From NCBI GenBank assembly GCA_017396865.1, contig JAFQKO010000009.1:1-9571 (forward strand): DNA of 9,571 bases, written 5' to 3'. The notes under the pieces were generated by a model. The model worked only from the letters and a program-made list of their open reading frames with translations. It did not search any database and was not told the DNA's origin. Both the position numbers and the translations under genes were made by a program. Positions 1 through 7,931 of the stretch are shown here, piece after piece. This stretch comes from Clostridia bacterium. Its GTDB lineage: Bacteria; Bacillota_A; Clostridia; Oscillospirales; QAKW01. Each line of letters starts with the position of its first letter. Position 1 is the first letter of the stretch.

Positions 1-1
1 A

Positions 2-502
2 GGGCAGGTGGTTCGCTTAGCCGACCGCATTGCCTACATCAACCACGACATCGACGATGCCCTGCGGGGCGGAATTATCCGTGAATCGGATCTGCCCGAA
101 GCGGCCACCCGCATTTTGGGCAACAGCTCCTCCAGCCGCATCAATGCATTGGTTTGCGGCGTGGTGGACCACAGCCTCAACAACGATCAGGTCTCCCTCA
201 TTCCAAGCGTGACCATCGATCCCGAGGTGGGCAATGCGCTGGACGTTTTGCGCGCCTTCATGTTCGAGCGGGTCTACACCGGCTCCAAGGCCAAAACCGA
301 AGAGGCCAAGGCCGAGCGGCTGATCCAGCGGCTGTTCCGCCACTTTATGGACAACCCCCAAGAGATCCCCGAGGAATACCGCGCGGTGATCGAAGCCGAA
401 GGGGTGGAGCGGGCAACGCTGGACTATCTGGCAGGGATGACCGATACCTACGTGGTCAATCTCTACCGTGATCTATATTTACCGAAAGGATGGGAATTCT
501 AA
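2..502 (+). CDS. dgt: dGTP triphosphohydrolase-like protein, C-terminal part (5'-truncated by window)
   Basis: C-terminal 166 residues of an HD-superfamily deoxynucleoside triphosphate triphosphohydrolase, which cleaves dNTPs (classically dGTP) to nucleoside and triphosphate. The reading frame is open from base 2, and the GTG at 8 is an internal valine, not a start. The diagnostic stretch is VRLADRIAYINHDIDDALR near the left edge, which in this family holds the last metal-ligand Asp of the HD domain and the following conserved helix. The HD motif itself would lie upstream, outside the window. The rest is the helical C-terminal region typical of Firmicute Dgt-like proteins. The stop codon TAA (500-502) directly abuts the dnaG ATG (503), so the two are very likely co-transcribed and translationally coupled. 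dgt upstream of dnaG and rpoD is a recurrent order in Clostridia. Substrate preference cannot be read from this fragment. Confidence 0.9.
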   Translation, partial: GQVVRLADRIAYINHDIDDALRGGIIRESDLPEAATRILGNSSSSRINALVCGVVDHSLNNDQVSLIPSVTIDPEVGNALDVLRAFMFERVYTGSKAKTEEAKAERLIQRLFRHFMDNPQEIPEEYRAVIEAEGVERATLDYLAGMTDTYVVNLYRDLYLPKGWEF

Positions 503-2248
503 ATGGCGATCGACAGCCGTTTTCTGGCAGAGCTGAAGCTGCGCAACGAGGTTGCGTCTACCATCGGCTCTTTTGTACAACTGAAAAGAAACGGCGTTCG
601 TCACGTGGGGCTTTGCCCCTTCCACGGCGAGAAAACGCCGTCCTTCACCGTCTTTGAGAACACCCAGTCCTTCTATTGCTTCGGCTGCGGTGCGGGCGGC
701 GACGTGATCACCTTCATCATGAAGTATCAAAATCTGGATTATATCGAGGCGGTGCGCTATCTGGCGGAGCGCAGCGGCATGAGCCTGCCGGAGGATGATC
801 GCCGCCATGCGGAATTCGACCGTCAGAAGCGGCAGAAGCTCTACGATATGCACAAGGCCGCCGCGCGGTTCTTCTATAAAACCCTGATGAGCCCCCAAGG
901 AAAGGCGGGCTTAGATTATCTTTTGGGGCGGGGCCTGACCCGTGAATCCATCGTAAAATTCGGGCTGGGCTATGCGCCCGATTCCTTCGATGCCCTCAAA
1001 AATCATCTGCGGCAGGAGGGCTTTTCCGCCTCTGAGCTGCTGGACGGCAGCCTCTTGACCCGCAAGGAGGGCAGCACCCATACCTACGACAAATTTCGCA
1101 ATCGGGTCATGTTCCCGATCTTCGATATCCGCGGCAACGTGGTGGCCTTTTCGGGGCGGCTTTTGGGCGACGGTAAGCCCAAATATCTCAACTCCAACGA
1201 GACCGAGATCTACACCAAGGGTCAGCATATCTTCGGGATGCAGCTCGCCAAGAACGAGCCGGAGGGGCTGATGATCCTCTGCGAGGGCAACCTCGACGTG
1301 GTGGCGCTCCATCAGGCGGGCTTCGGCGGCGCGGTGGCGCCCTTGGGCACCGCCTTCACCAAGGAGCAGGCACGGATCCTCGCCAAATATGCCAAGCGGG
1401 TGGTGGTCGCCTTCGACAACGACTCCGCAGGCCTTAAGGCCACCGATAAGGCGCTGGCCTTTCTGGAGGAAAACGGCATTCCCGTTCGGGTGTTGCAGAT
1501 GAGCGGGGCCAAGGATCCCGATGAATTTATCAAAACCTACGGCAGGGATCGGTTCGCCGCCCTCGTCAAAGCCTCCAAAACGCCGATGGAGTATCGGCTG
1601 GAGCAATTAAAAGCGGGAATGGATCTCAACGATACCGGCATGCTGGTGGAATATCAGCGCAAGGCGGTGGAGGTCATCGCCGCGGTGGATAGCGCCGTGG
1701 AGCGGGATATCTACGTTTTGAAGCTGGCGCAGGAGCTTAAGCTCTCCTCCGATGCGGTACGCTCGGAGGTGGCGCGGATCCGCAAGCGCAAGGCCGCCTC
1801 GGTGCAGCGCAAAACGCTGCAGGCCGAGCAGCGGGAGATTGCAGGTACCTATGATCAGGTCAATCCCGAGCGGGCAGGCGCTTTAAGAGCGGCGCGGTCG
1901 GAGGAGATGCTGATCGCCATCCTCGTTAAGCACGCCAACCTCTGGAAGGAGGCGGAAGCGGCTCTGCCGCCCGATCGGATGATCACCGCCTTTAACCGCA
2001 GGGTATATCAGTTTATTTTAGACGAGTATCGGGACGTGGAAACCACCGCGCCGATCTTCGCCAAGGCCTTCGACGATAAGGAGATGGCAAGAATATCGTT
2101 TTTCATCAATACGCCGATTCTGCACGGGGAACCAAGAGCGCAGATGCTGGAGTGTATTGACATTATATTGAAAGAAGGAGCCAAGCGGGTAGATGCCGGC
2201 GCACTTTCGCCGGAGGAGCTTATGCAGCGGCTGCAAAAAGGAGATTAA
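503..2248 (+). CDS. dnaG: DNA primase DnaG
   Basis: Synthesises RNA primers at the replication fork. The protein has 581 residues, close to the usual bacterial length of about 580-620. The N-terminal CHC2 zinc ribbon is visible as C38-x2-H41 and C59-x2-C62, with the family phrase PFHGEKTPSF. The catalytic core follows (about 115-245, including FRNRVMFPI). The TOPRIM domain covers about 254-345 with the metal-binding acid E261 (CEGNLDV), D305-x-D307 (FDNDSAG) and D338/D340 (KDPDEF). The C-terminal helicase-binding region spans about 450-581. The usual TOPRIM phrase is EGYMDV, so Asn-Leu replaces Tyr-Met here, while the catalytic Glu and the Asp are kept. The ATG at 503 abuts the dgt stop and has a purine-rich AAAGGA upstream. 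rpoD follows after 3 nt. This is the replication member of a dgt-dnaG-rpoD operon. Confidence 0.98.
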   Translation: MAIDSRFLAELKLRNEVASTIGSFVQLKRNGVRHVGLCPFHGEKTPSFTVFENTQSFYCFGCGAGGDVITFIMKYQNLDYIEAVRYLAERSGMSLPEDDRRHAEFDRQKRQKLYDMHKAAARFFYKTLMSPQGKAGLDYLLGRGLTRESIVKFGLGYAPDSFDALKNHLRQEGFSASELLDGSLLTRKEGSTHTYDKFRNRVMFPIFDIRGNVVAFSGRLLGDGKPKYLNSNETEIYTKGQHIFGMQLAKNEPEGLMILCEGNLDVVALHQAGFGGAVAPLGTAFTKEQARILAKYAKRVVVAFDNDSAGLKATDKALAFLEENGIPVRVLQMSGAKDPDEFIKTYGRDRFAALVKASKTPMEYRLEQLKAGMDLNDTGMLVEYQRKAVEVIAAVDSAVERDIYVLKLAQELKLSSDAVRSEVARIRKRKAASVQRKTLQAEQREIAGTYDQVNPERAGALRAARSEEMLIAILVKHANLWKEAEAALPPDRMITAFNRRVYQFILDEYRDVETTAPIFAKAFDDKEMARISFFINTPILHGEPRAQMLECIDIILKEGAKRVDAGALSPEELMQRLQKGD

Positions 2249-2251
2249 AGG

Positions 2252-3492
<1,241 letters not shown>

Positions 3493-3493
<1 letters not shown>

Positions 3494-4038
3494 TGAAAAC
3501 ATTGATATTAAACGGCTCGCCCCGTAAGCGGGGCGAAACGGCTTCGATGATGAATGCGCTGCTTTCGGAGCTGCCCGGGGAAGTGCAGGTTCTGAACGCC
3601 TTTGAGCAGAAGATCAGCCCCTGCGTGGACTGCCGCTATTGCCGCACCCATGCGGGCTGCGCCATTAAGGACGGAATGCAGGCGCTCTACCGCCTGATCG
3701 AGGAGAGCGACAATATTGTCATTGCCTCGCCGATCTGGTTTGCCGCCCTGCCGGGGCCGCTCTTGACCTTGGGCAGCCGTGCGCAATGCTATTTCAGCGC
3801 CCGATTTTTCCGCAAGGAGCCGCTGATCGGCGGCAAAAAAGGTGCGGTTCTGCTGTCGGCGGGCGGCTCGGGCGGTGTGGAGGAGGCATTTAAAACCGCA
3901 TCCATTCTGTTGCGGGAGCTGGGTGCCGAGCAGATTGCACCCGTTGCCGCGGCCGTTCATACCGATACCCTTCCCGCCGCCGAGGATACGGCTGCCTTGC
4001 AAGCGGTGCGGGCAGTTGCAGAGTTTTTGAGAGGTTAA
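3493..4038 (+). CDS. NAD(P)H-dependent FMN reductase / flavodoxin-family protein with compact cysteine motif
   Basis: A 181-residue protein of the flavodoxin-like NADPH-dependent FMN reductase family. The N-terminal strand and phosphate-binding loop are clear (MKTLILNGSPRKRGET, residues 1-16; GSPRKxGxT binds the FMN phosphate), followed by SPIWF (79-83), which contacts flavin in this fold. Residues 44-56 hold C44-x2-C47-x2-C50-x5-C56 followed by KDGM. This spacing resembles the compact cysteine motif of iron-sulfur flavoproteins (Isf), so a [4Fe-4S] cluster is possible. Many uncharacterised members share the motif, however, and cluster binding is inference. There is no signal peptide or membrane segment, so it is cytoplasmic. 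Its ATG overlaps the rpoD stop (TGATG, 3491-3495) and no good ribosome binding site is close, which points to translational coupling. The next gene starts 1 nt after its stop. The substrate is unknown; a quinone or electron-transfer role is plausible. Confidence 0.88.
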
Positions 4039-4039
4039 A

Positions 4040-4681
4040 ATGAAGATTTTATTTGTTGGAAACAGCTATACCTATTATAACGATCTGCCCGCCATTCTGG
4101 AGCGGCTGATCCGTGATCAGGGGCAAGAGGCGCAGGTTTTTTCGGTCACCAAGGGTGGCTGGAAGCTGCATCGCTACCTCGATCTGCAGGATGAAAATGC
4201 CGCGAAATTTGAGCAGGCGATGGAAAATGCCCCCTTCGACGTGGTATTCTTGCAGGAGCAGAGCCTCAACCCCCTGCTCGACTATGAGCAGTTTGCCGAC
4301 GGCGTCAAGCGGGTGGCCGAGCGGGTCGGTGCCAAGCGCACCGTGCTGTATCAAACCTGGGGACGCAAGGAAGGCCATGCCGCATTGGAGGAGCATGGCT
4401 GGACCCGAAAGGAGATGACCGAAGGGTTGGCCGAGGCCTATCAAAAGGCGGCCGCCGCCATCGGTGCGGAGGTTTCCCCGGTGGGCACTCGCTTTTGGGA
4501 GGTTGGGCAGATGATGCCCGAGCAGGAGCTGTACGATCCCGACCGCACCCATCCGTCCTACGCGGGCAGTTGTCTTGCGGCGATGACCCACTATAAAGCC
4601 TTGTTTGGTGCTGTACCCGAAAACCTGAGCAGCCTGCAGCTTTCGGAAGAAGTGCTCGCACTTTATAAGAAAATGATATAA
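4040..4681 (+). CDS. SGNH/GDSL-like (DUF4886-type) protein, cytoplasmic
   Basis: A 213-residue protein that looks like the DUF4886/SGNH-hydrolase fold. Block I is ILFVGNSYTYYNDLP (3-17), with Ser9 in the nucleophile position. KGGW (38-41) fits the block II glycine. VVFLQEQS (68-75) marks the strand where SGNH proteins carry their block III residue, here Gln/Glu-rich rather than the classic G-x-N-D. YDPDRTHPSYAGSCLAA (165-181) gives the block V D168-x-x-H171 pair. A Ser9/D168/H171 triad is therefore likely, suggesting an esterase or deacylase, but the substrate is unknown. Unlike many DUF4886 relatives there is no signal peptide, so it is probably cytoplasmic. It starts 1 nt after the flavoprotein stop, with GAGAGG (4029-4034) as ribosome binding site inside that gene. 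It is the last gene before the terminator at 4684. Confidence 0.8.
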   Translation: MKILFVGNSYTYYNDLPAILERLIRDQGQEAQVFSVTKGGWKLHRYLDLQDENAAKFEQAMENAPFDVVFLQEQSLNPLLDYEQFADGVKRVAERVGAKRTVLYQTWGRKEGHAALEEHGWTRKEMTEGLAEAYQKAAAAIGAEVSPVGTRFWEVGQMMPEQELYDPDRTHPSYAGSCLAAMTHYKALFGAVPENLSSLQLSEEVLALYKKMI

Positions 4682-4683
4682 AT

Positions 4684-4725
4684 AAAAACGGATCAGCATG
4701 GGGCGTCCTACGCTGATCCGTTTTT
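4684..4725. terminator. Bidirectional intrinsic terminator between convergent operons
   Basis: A perfect 14-bp inverted repeat, AAAAACGGATCAGC (4684-4697) and GCTGATCCGTTTTT (4712-4725), encloses a 14-nt loop. The right arm runs into T6 (4721-4726) and a further T-rich stretch; the left arm begins with A5, which reads as U-run on the minus strand. It lies 2 nt after the stop of the SGNH-like gene and 3 nt from the luxS stop (4729), so it can end transcription of both converging units. Confidence 0.93.
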
Positions 4726-4728
4726 TAT

Positions 4729-5190
4729 TTATTTTTTGTAGGTCATTTGCTCGGGGGTCCAATCAGCCAGCACCGCGGCGATGGCAGCGGCCTCCTTTTT
4801 CGCACCTGCCAGATCATGCTCCAGATAGTTGCCGCATTCGATCTTGTTGGTGCCGGGAATGGTGCCCTCATAGGCGGCGATAAACTCCATCGATTCTTTC
4901 ACCAGCCGAATGGCCTCGGCATGGGAGATTGAATCCCGTACCAGCAGATAAAAGCCGGTACGGCAACCCATCGGCCCAACGTAGAGAATACGGTCGGAAA
5001 ATTCGGTGTTGCGGGCATAGGTGGCAAAGAGATGCTCGATGGTGTGCATTGCACCGTTGACAAGGTAGTCCCCGCCGTTGGGCTTTTTCATGCGCACGTC
5101 ATAGGTGACGCAGTCGCCGTCGATGCGGGAAAGATACATCCCCGGCTCTAAAATGTCATGGTTGACCGAAAAACTTGCAATTCGTTCCAT
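4729..5190 (-). CDS. luxS: S-ribosylhomocysteine lyase LuxS
   Basis: Splits S-ribosylhomocysteine into homocysteine and DPD, the precursor of autoinducer-2, in the activated-methyl cycle. The 153 residues match the compact family length. Metal and catalytic residues are all visible: HTIEH (H49, H53, with E52 as general base), the catalytic Cys76 in GPMGCRTGFYL, and the third metal ligand C119 in IECGNY. The substrate-binding N-terminus VNHDILEPGMYLSRID is intact. The frame stays open upstream to 5310, but the ATG at 5188-5190 is chosen because it has AAGGAAAGGA just before it (about 5196-5205 on the plus map) and gives the family's normal N-terminus; the extension would overlap nagA and translate the hairpin repeat. 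It is the last gene of the minus-strand run, and no pfs (SAH nucleosidase) is seen beside it. Confidence 0.98.
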   Translation of the reverse strand: MERIASFSVNHDILEPGMYLSRIDGDCVTYDVRMKKPNGGDYLVNGAMHTIEHLFATYARNTEFSDRILYVGPMGCRTGFYLLVRDSISHAEAIRLVKESMEFIAAYEGTIPGTNKIECGNYLEHDLAGAKKEAAAIAAVLADWTPEQMTYKK

Positions 5191-5208
5191 TTTAATCCTT
5201 TCCTTATA

Positions 5209-5255
5209 GGCTCCCCTTGTGAGGGGAGCTGTCTGCAAAGCAGACTGAGGGGTAG
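5209..5255. repeat. Double-hairpin palindromic (REP/MITE-like) element between nagA and luxS
   Basis: Two adjacent perfect stem-loops fill the spacer. The first is GCTCCCCT (5210-5217) with AGGGGAGC (5222-5229) and a TGTG loop. The second is GTCTGC (5231-5236) with GCAGAC (5240-5245) and an AAA loop. TGAGGGGTAG then runs to the base beside the nagA stop codon (5256-5258). A second AGGGG (5248-5252) could pair with CCCCT of the first hairpin as an alternative. There is no U-run, so it is not an ordinary terminator. It resembles, from memory only, a dispersed CTCCCC...GGGGAG double hairpin common between genes in gut Clostridia. It leaves the luxS ribosome binding site free and may act as an mRNA stability or processing site. 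Confidence 0.6.
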
Positions 5256-6374
5256 TCAGTCCTTTACGTAGACACATTCGCCGCCCACAAAGGTCGCGCG
5301 AACGGTACACGCCTCGTCCAGCAAAACAAAGTCGGCCAAGGTACCCTCATTCAAAGTACCCATCTGACCCTCAACACCCAGCAAACGGGCGGGATTTTCG
5401 GTGGCCATCATCAGCGCCTCGGGCAGGGTGACCCCACCGTACTGCGCCATATTGCGCACGCCTTCGTTGAGCTTCAGCACCGAGCCCGCCAGCGTGCCGT
5501 CCAGCAGCCGCGCCTGCCGATCCTTCACCTCCACCGGCTGACCGCCGAGGGCATACCGCCCGTCGGGCAGGCCGCCTGCCTCCATGCAGTCGGTGATGAG
5601 GCAGATACGCTCCTTTTTGAGCTTCGCCAGGATCGGGAACAGATGGGGGCTGACGTGGATGGTATCGGCGATCAATTCAATATAAGCATCGTTTCCGAGC
5701 GCCGCGCCGATCACCGCAGGATCGCGGTGATGGAGAGGCGGCATAGCGTTAAAGAAATGGGTCGTGCTCAAAGCGCCGCTCTCATAAGCGGCGGCCGCCT
5801 GCTCATAGGTCGCGCTCGTATGTCCAATAGAGGGAACGATCCCCAGCTTGCGCAGGTCGGCGGCAAACTCGCCGCCCGCATCCTGCTCGGGCGCATAGGT
5901 AACGATCTTAATCACGTCTCGGAAGGACTCCACCAGACTCAGAGTAGGCGGCAAGATATAGTCGCCGTTCTGGGCGCCCTTCTTGGCGGGATGGATGAAG
6001 GGGCCTTCCATATGGCAACCCAACACCCGCGCACCGAGCTTTTTGCCCATGGCAGAGCGCACCCGCTCCATGGCGGCGGCAATGGTCTCCGTATCCATGG
6101 TCATGGTGGTGGGCAGAAAGGCGGTGACGCCGTTTTTCGGCAGTTCCTTTGCCATCTGCTCGGGGGAATGGGTCATGGTATCCTCCCCGAGATAGCCGTG
6201 GATATGCTGATCGATGAAGCCTGCAGAGAGATACAGCCCACCGCCGTCGGTGATCTGCTCCACCCCTGCGGGGATGGCATCGGCAAAGCCGCAAATCTTT
6301 TCATCATACAGCAGCACGCTCTGCGGCAGGATCGCCCCGCCCTTTACGATTTTGACGTTTTTAATCGCTTTCAT
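5256..6374 (-). CDS. nagA: N-acetylglucosamine-6-phosphate deacetylase NagA
   Basis: Cytoplasmic amidohydrolase that turns GlcNAc-6-phosphate into glucosamine-6-phosphate plus acetate, feeding amino sugars and recycled wall sugars into glycolysis. It is 372 residues, normal for the family. Motifs in order: the metal-binding H57-x-H59 in GFIDQHIHG, E123 in GCHMEGPFI, H185 in GHTSAT, H206 in TTHFFNAMPPL, H240 in ADTIHVSP, and the catalytic Asp D262 in ITDCMEAGG. The HxH form is that of the Bacillus type, unlike the QxN of E. coli NagA, which suggests a two-metal site (inference). The small C-terminal beta segment ends in GTLADFVLLD and TFVGGECVY. The ATG at 6372-6374 has AAGAAAGG at a suitable distance, overlapping the end of the upstream S-component gene 14 nt away. 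No nagB is in the window, so the deaminase step is encoded elsewhere. Confidence 0.96.
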   Translation of the reverse strand: MKAIKNVKIVKGGAILPQSVLLYDEKICGFADAIPAGVEQITDGGGLYLSAGFIDQHIHGYLGEDTMTHSPEQMAKELPKNGVTAFLPTTMTMDTETIAAAMERVRSAMGKKLGARVLGCHMEGPFIHPAKKGAQNGDYILPPTLSLVESFRDVIKIVTYAPEQDAGGEFAADLRKLGIVPSIGHTSATYEQAAAAYESGALSTTHFFNAMPPLHHRDPAVIGAALGNDAYIELIADTIHVSPHLFPILAKLKKERICLITDCMEAGGLPDGRYALGGQPVEVKDRQARLLDGTLAGSVLKLNEGVRNMAQYGGVTLPEALMMATENPARLLGVEGQMGTLNEGTLADFVLLDEACTVRATFVGGECVYVKD

Positions 6375-6388
6375 TAGATGAACCTTTC

Positions 6389-6982
6389 TTACTTAATTCT
6401 CTTACTGATGGCATTGACCGCTTGATACAGGCCGGGGGAAACCACCAGATTGACCAAAAATTCAACGATAAAATTAATCCCTGCGCAACCGATCACCAGG
6501 AAATAGATGACCGTACTGCCGTCTGCCACAAAGTTGGCCGAGAGGGTGTCGGACATCAGCAATGCGCCGAGGATAAACAGTCCCGTATTTAAAATAGGGG
6601 CAATTGCGGCCGCGCTGAAAACAGCAACGAATTTTTGCTTGTTCTTTAAAAGCTCGTAGATCAGCCCTGCACCGAAGCCCGCCGCCGTGCCCTTACCAAG
6701 GCAGACGAGGGAGGTGAGGAAGGGATGATCCTGGAACAAAATCTGGGTAAACACATCGGTGCCGGTGATGCCCGCAATCAAGGTGATCAGGCCGAAAACA
6801 AAGCCCAGAAATGCACCTGCGCCCTTGCCCAGCAAAATGCCGCCCACCGCAATGGGGATCAGCACCAAGCTAAAGCTGGTGGGGCCGATCTTGACGCTGC
6901 TGCCAAAGAGCTGCAGCACGATGACCAGTGCCAGCAAAAATGCCAGCTGCACCATTTTTAAGGTCTTTTTGTTTGTACTCAT
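6389..6982 (-). CDS. ECF transporter S component (substrate-binding membrane subunit; pantothenate is a candidate substrate)
   Basis: A 197-residue, highly hydrophobic protein with about six membrane segments (roughly 11-28, 36-52, 55-73, 90-110, 117-142, 158-183) and a basic C-terminus (ISKRIK). The short basic N-terminus followed by QLAFLLALVIVLQLFG, then GPTSFSLVLIPIAVGGILLG and GAGAFLGFVFGL, is typical of the ECF-transporter S-component family, whose members bind a vitamin or other micronutrient and work with a shared EcfA-EcfA'-EcfT energising module. That module is not in this window. Being next to coaX suggests pantothenate (a PanT-like role); being next to nagA leaves other substrates open. 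The ATG at 6980-6982 has a strong AAAAGGAG about 7 nt away. It follows coaX after a structured 96-nt gap and precedes nagA by 14 nt. Confidence 0.85.
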   Translation of the reverse strand: MSTNKKTLKMVQLAFLLALVIVLQLFGSSVKIGPTSFSLVLIPIAVGGILLGKGAGAFLGFVFGLITLIAGITGTDVFTQILFQDHPFLTSLVCLGKGTAAGFGAGLIYELLKNKQKFVAVFSAAAIAPILNTGLFILGALLMSDTLSANFVADGSTVIYFLVIGCAGINFIVEFLVNLVVSPGLYQAVNAISKRIK

Positions 6983-7078
6983 ACTTTTTCTCCTTTTCGG
7001 GACTTTACCCGATGCTGACGTCCCATTCTCATAATGGGTACATCGCAGATTAAAATGTTTATGTCGCCCGCAATGCGG
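6983..7078 (-). promoter_or_regulatory. Structured intercistronic leader upstream of the S-component gene (candidate cis-regulatory RNA)
   Basis: This gap is much longer than the others in the minus-strand operon and is rich in pairing. The main helix joins GACGTCCCATT (7017-7027) with AATGGG (7033-7038) and ACATC (7040-7044), with one bulged base at 7039; the one mismatch on the plus strand becomes G-U in the minus-strand RNA. A small hairpin CGGG (6998-7001)/CCCG (7008-7011) sits just before the AAAAGGAG site. Competing pairings exist: GGGAC (6999-7003) with GTCCC (7020-7024), and CGATG (7010-7014) with CATCG (7041-7045). No U-run follows, so any control would be translational or by RNA processing. 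I do not recognise a known riboswitch consensus. Confidence 0.4.
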
Positions 7079-7864
7079 TTAACATACTTGCTTTTTGCGG
7101 GTCTTTTCAAAGATGACCCGCAAGCCCTTGAGGGTCAAAAACGGCTCCGCCTGCCAAGGATGGCGGCAAAGGGGGGCAACCAGATTGCTTACCCCGCCCG
7201 TGGCGAGGATGGCGGCGTTTTCCATGCCTTCTTCTTTCAAAAAAGCATCGATAAAGCCGTCCAGCGCAAAGGCATGGCCCTGCAAAACGCCGTTGGCGAT
7301 GCAGGCGGCGGTGTTTTTGCCCAGCAGGGATTTTTGCGGCTGCAGCGCCACGCTCGGCAGCTGCGCCGTGGAGCTGCGCAGCCCCTCCATGGAGGGGGCG
7401 ATGCCCGGCAGGATCACCCCGCCGATCAGCTCCTTTTTATGGTTAACGGCAAACACGGTGGTTGCCGTTCCGATATCCACGATAACGGACGCACCTTGCG
7501 TTAACGCAACGGCGGCCGCCGCATTGGCAATGATATCCGCACCCACCTCGCTCGGTGCATCGGTACGGATGGAAAAGCCCGTTTTGATCCCTGCGCCAAC
7601 GGTGAGCACTCTGCAAGGGCAAAGGCTTTGCAACGCCTGCTCCATCACATGGGTCAGCGGCGGCACCACCGACGCAACGGCGCAATCGGTGATCTCGGCA
7701 GGGTCGATGCTCCGCATTTTGAGCACCTGCCGCAGGGTATTGGCATATTCATCGGCGGTACGCGGCTCGTTGCTGGCAAAGCGCAACGTGAAGATCGGCT
7801 CGCTTTCTGCCCGAAAGCCGCCGACTGTGATGCTGGAATTTCCGATATCCACCGCCAATAACAT
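7079..7864 (-). CDS. coaX: Type III pantothenate kinase CoaX
   Basis: Phosphorylates pantothenate at the first step of coenzyme A synthesis; type III kinases are ASKHA-fold enzymes that are typically not feedback-inhibited by CoA. It is 261 residues, normal length. The first phosphate-binding motif is LLAVDIGNSSITVG with D6. Next come ASVVPPL (64-70), GIKTGF (92-97), EVGADIIANAAAA (106-118) with the proposed catalytic Asp D110, IVDIGTATT (128-136), GGVILPGIAPSMEGL (148-162) and NTAACIANGVLQG (184-196). The motif around the catalytic Asp is usually G-x-D-R, and here the Arg position is Ile. The ATG at 7862-7864 has AAAGGAG close by and a clear promoter upstream (7897-7924). It is the first gene of the coaX, S-component, nagA, luxS run. 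Confidence 0.96.
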   Translation of the reverse strand: MLLAVDIGNSSITVGGFRAESEPIFTLRFASNEPRTADEYANTLRQVLKMRSIDPAEITDCAVASVVPPLTHVMEQALQSLCPCRVLTVGAGIKTGFSIRTDAPSEVGADIIANAAAAVALTQGASVIVDIGTATTVFAVNHKKELIGGVILPGIAPSMEGLRSSTAQLPSVALQPQKSLLGKNTAACIANGVLQGHAFALDGFIDAFLKEEGMENAAILATGGVSNLVAPLCRHPWQAEPFLTLKGLRVIFEKTRKKQVC

Positions 7865-7887
7865 CTTGCTTGCTCCTTTACGCTCGT

Positions 7888-7902
7888 TATAATTAAATTA
7901 TA
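7888..7902. repeat. 15-bp AT-rich palindrome overlapping divergent -10 elements
   Basis: TATAATTAAATTATA is a perfect odd palindrome centred on 7895. Its right half is the -10 of the minus-strand coaX promoter; its left half (7888-7893) is TATAAT on the plus strand, with a poor TTGCTT 16 nt upstream. It could be an operator, a second plus-strand start site, or simply an AT-rich coincidence. Confidence 0.5.
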
Positions 7903-7924
7903 GCAAAAAATAGCGTGAATTCAA
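7897..7924 (-). promoter_or_regulatory. Sigma-A promoter for the coaX operon
   Basis: Read on the minus strand: -35 TTGAAT (plus 7919-7924), a 16-nt spacer, and a perfect -10 TATAAT (plus 7897-7902) preceded by TGC, an extended -10. The predicted start site is near plus 7890, about 26 nt before the coaX ATG, with the AAAGGAG site in between. It overlaps the 15-bp palindrome at 7888-7902. Confidence 0.8.
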
Positions 7925-7931
7925 GTTCTTC

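Noticed and set aside
5209..5255. Intrinsic terminator between nagA and luxS
   Set aside because: The hairpins are strong, but no U-run follows either one on the transcribed strand, so read-through into luxS is expected.
5191..5310. Longer luxS with a 40-residue N-terminal extension
   Set aside because: The extension overlaps nagA and translates the hairpin repeat; the ATG at 5190 has a good ribosome binding site and gives the normal LuxS N-terminus.
5643..6377. Open frame on the plus strand opposite nagA
   Set aside because: Every NagA motif is on the minus strand; the plus-strand product has no family features and no ribosome binding site.
6983..7078. Known riboswitch (THF, pan motif, preQ1) or T-box before the S-component gene
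   Set aside because: None of the conserved strings of these classes could be placed, and there is no T-box sequence or terminator.
7095..7892. Open frame on the plus strand opposite coaX
   Set aside because: CoaX motifs are complete on the minus strand; the antisense product is Ser/Ala/Thr-rich without motifs and crosses the coaX promoter.
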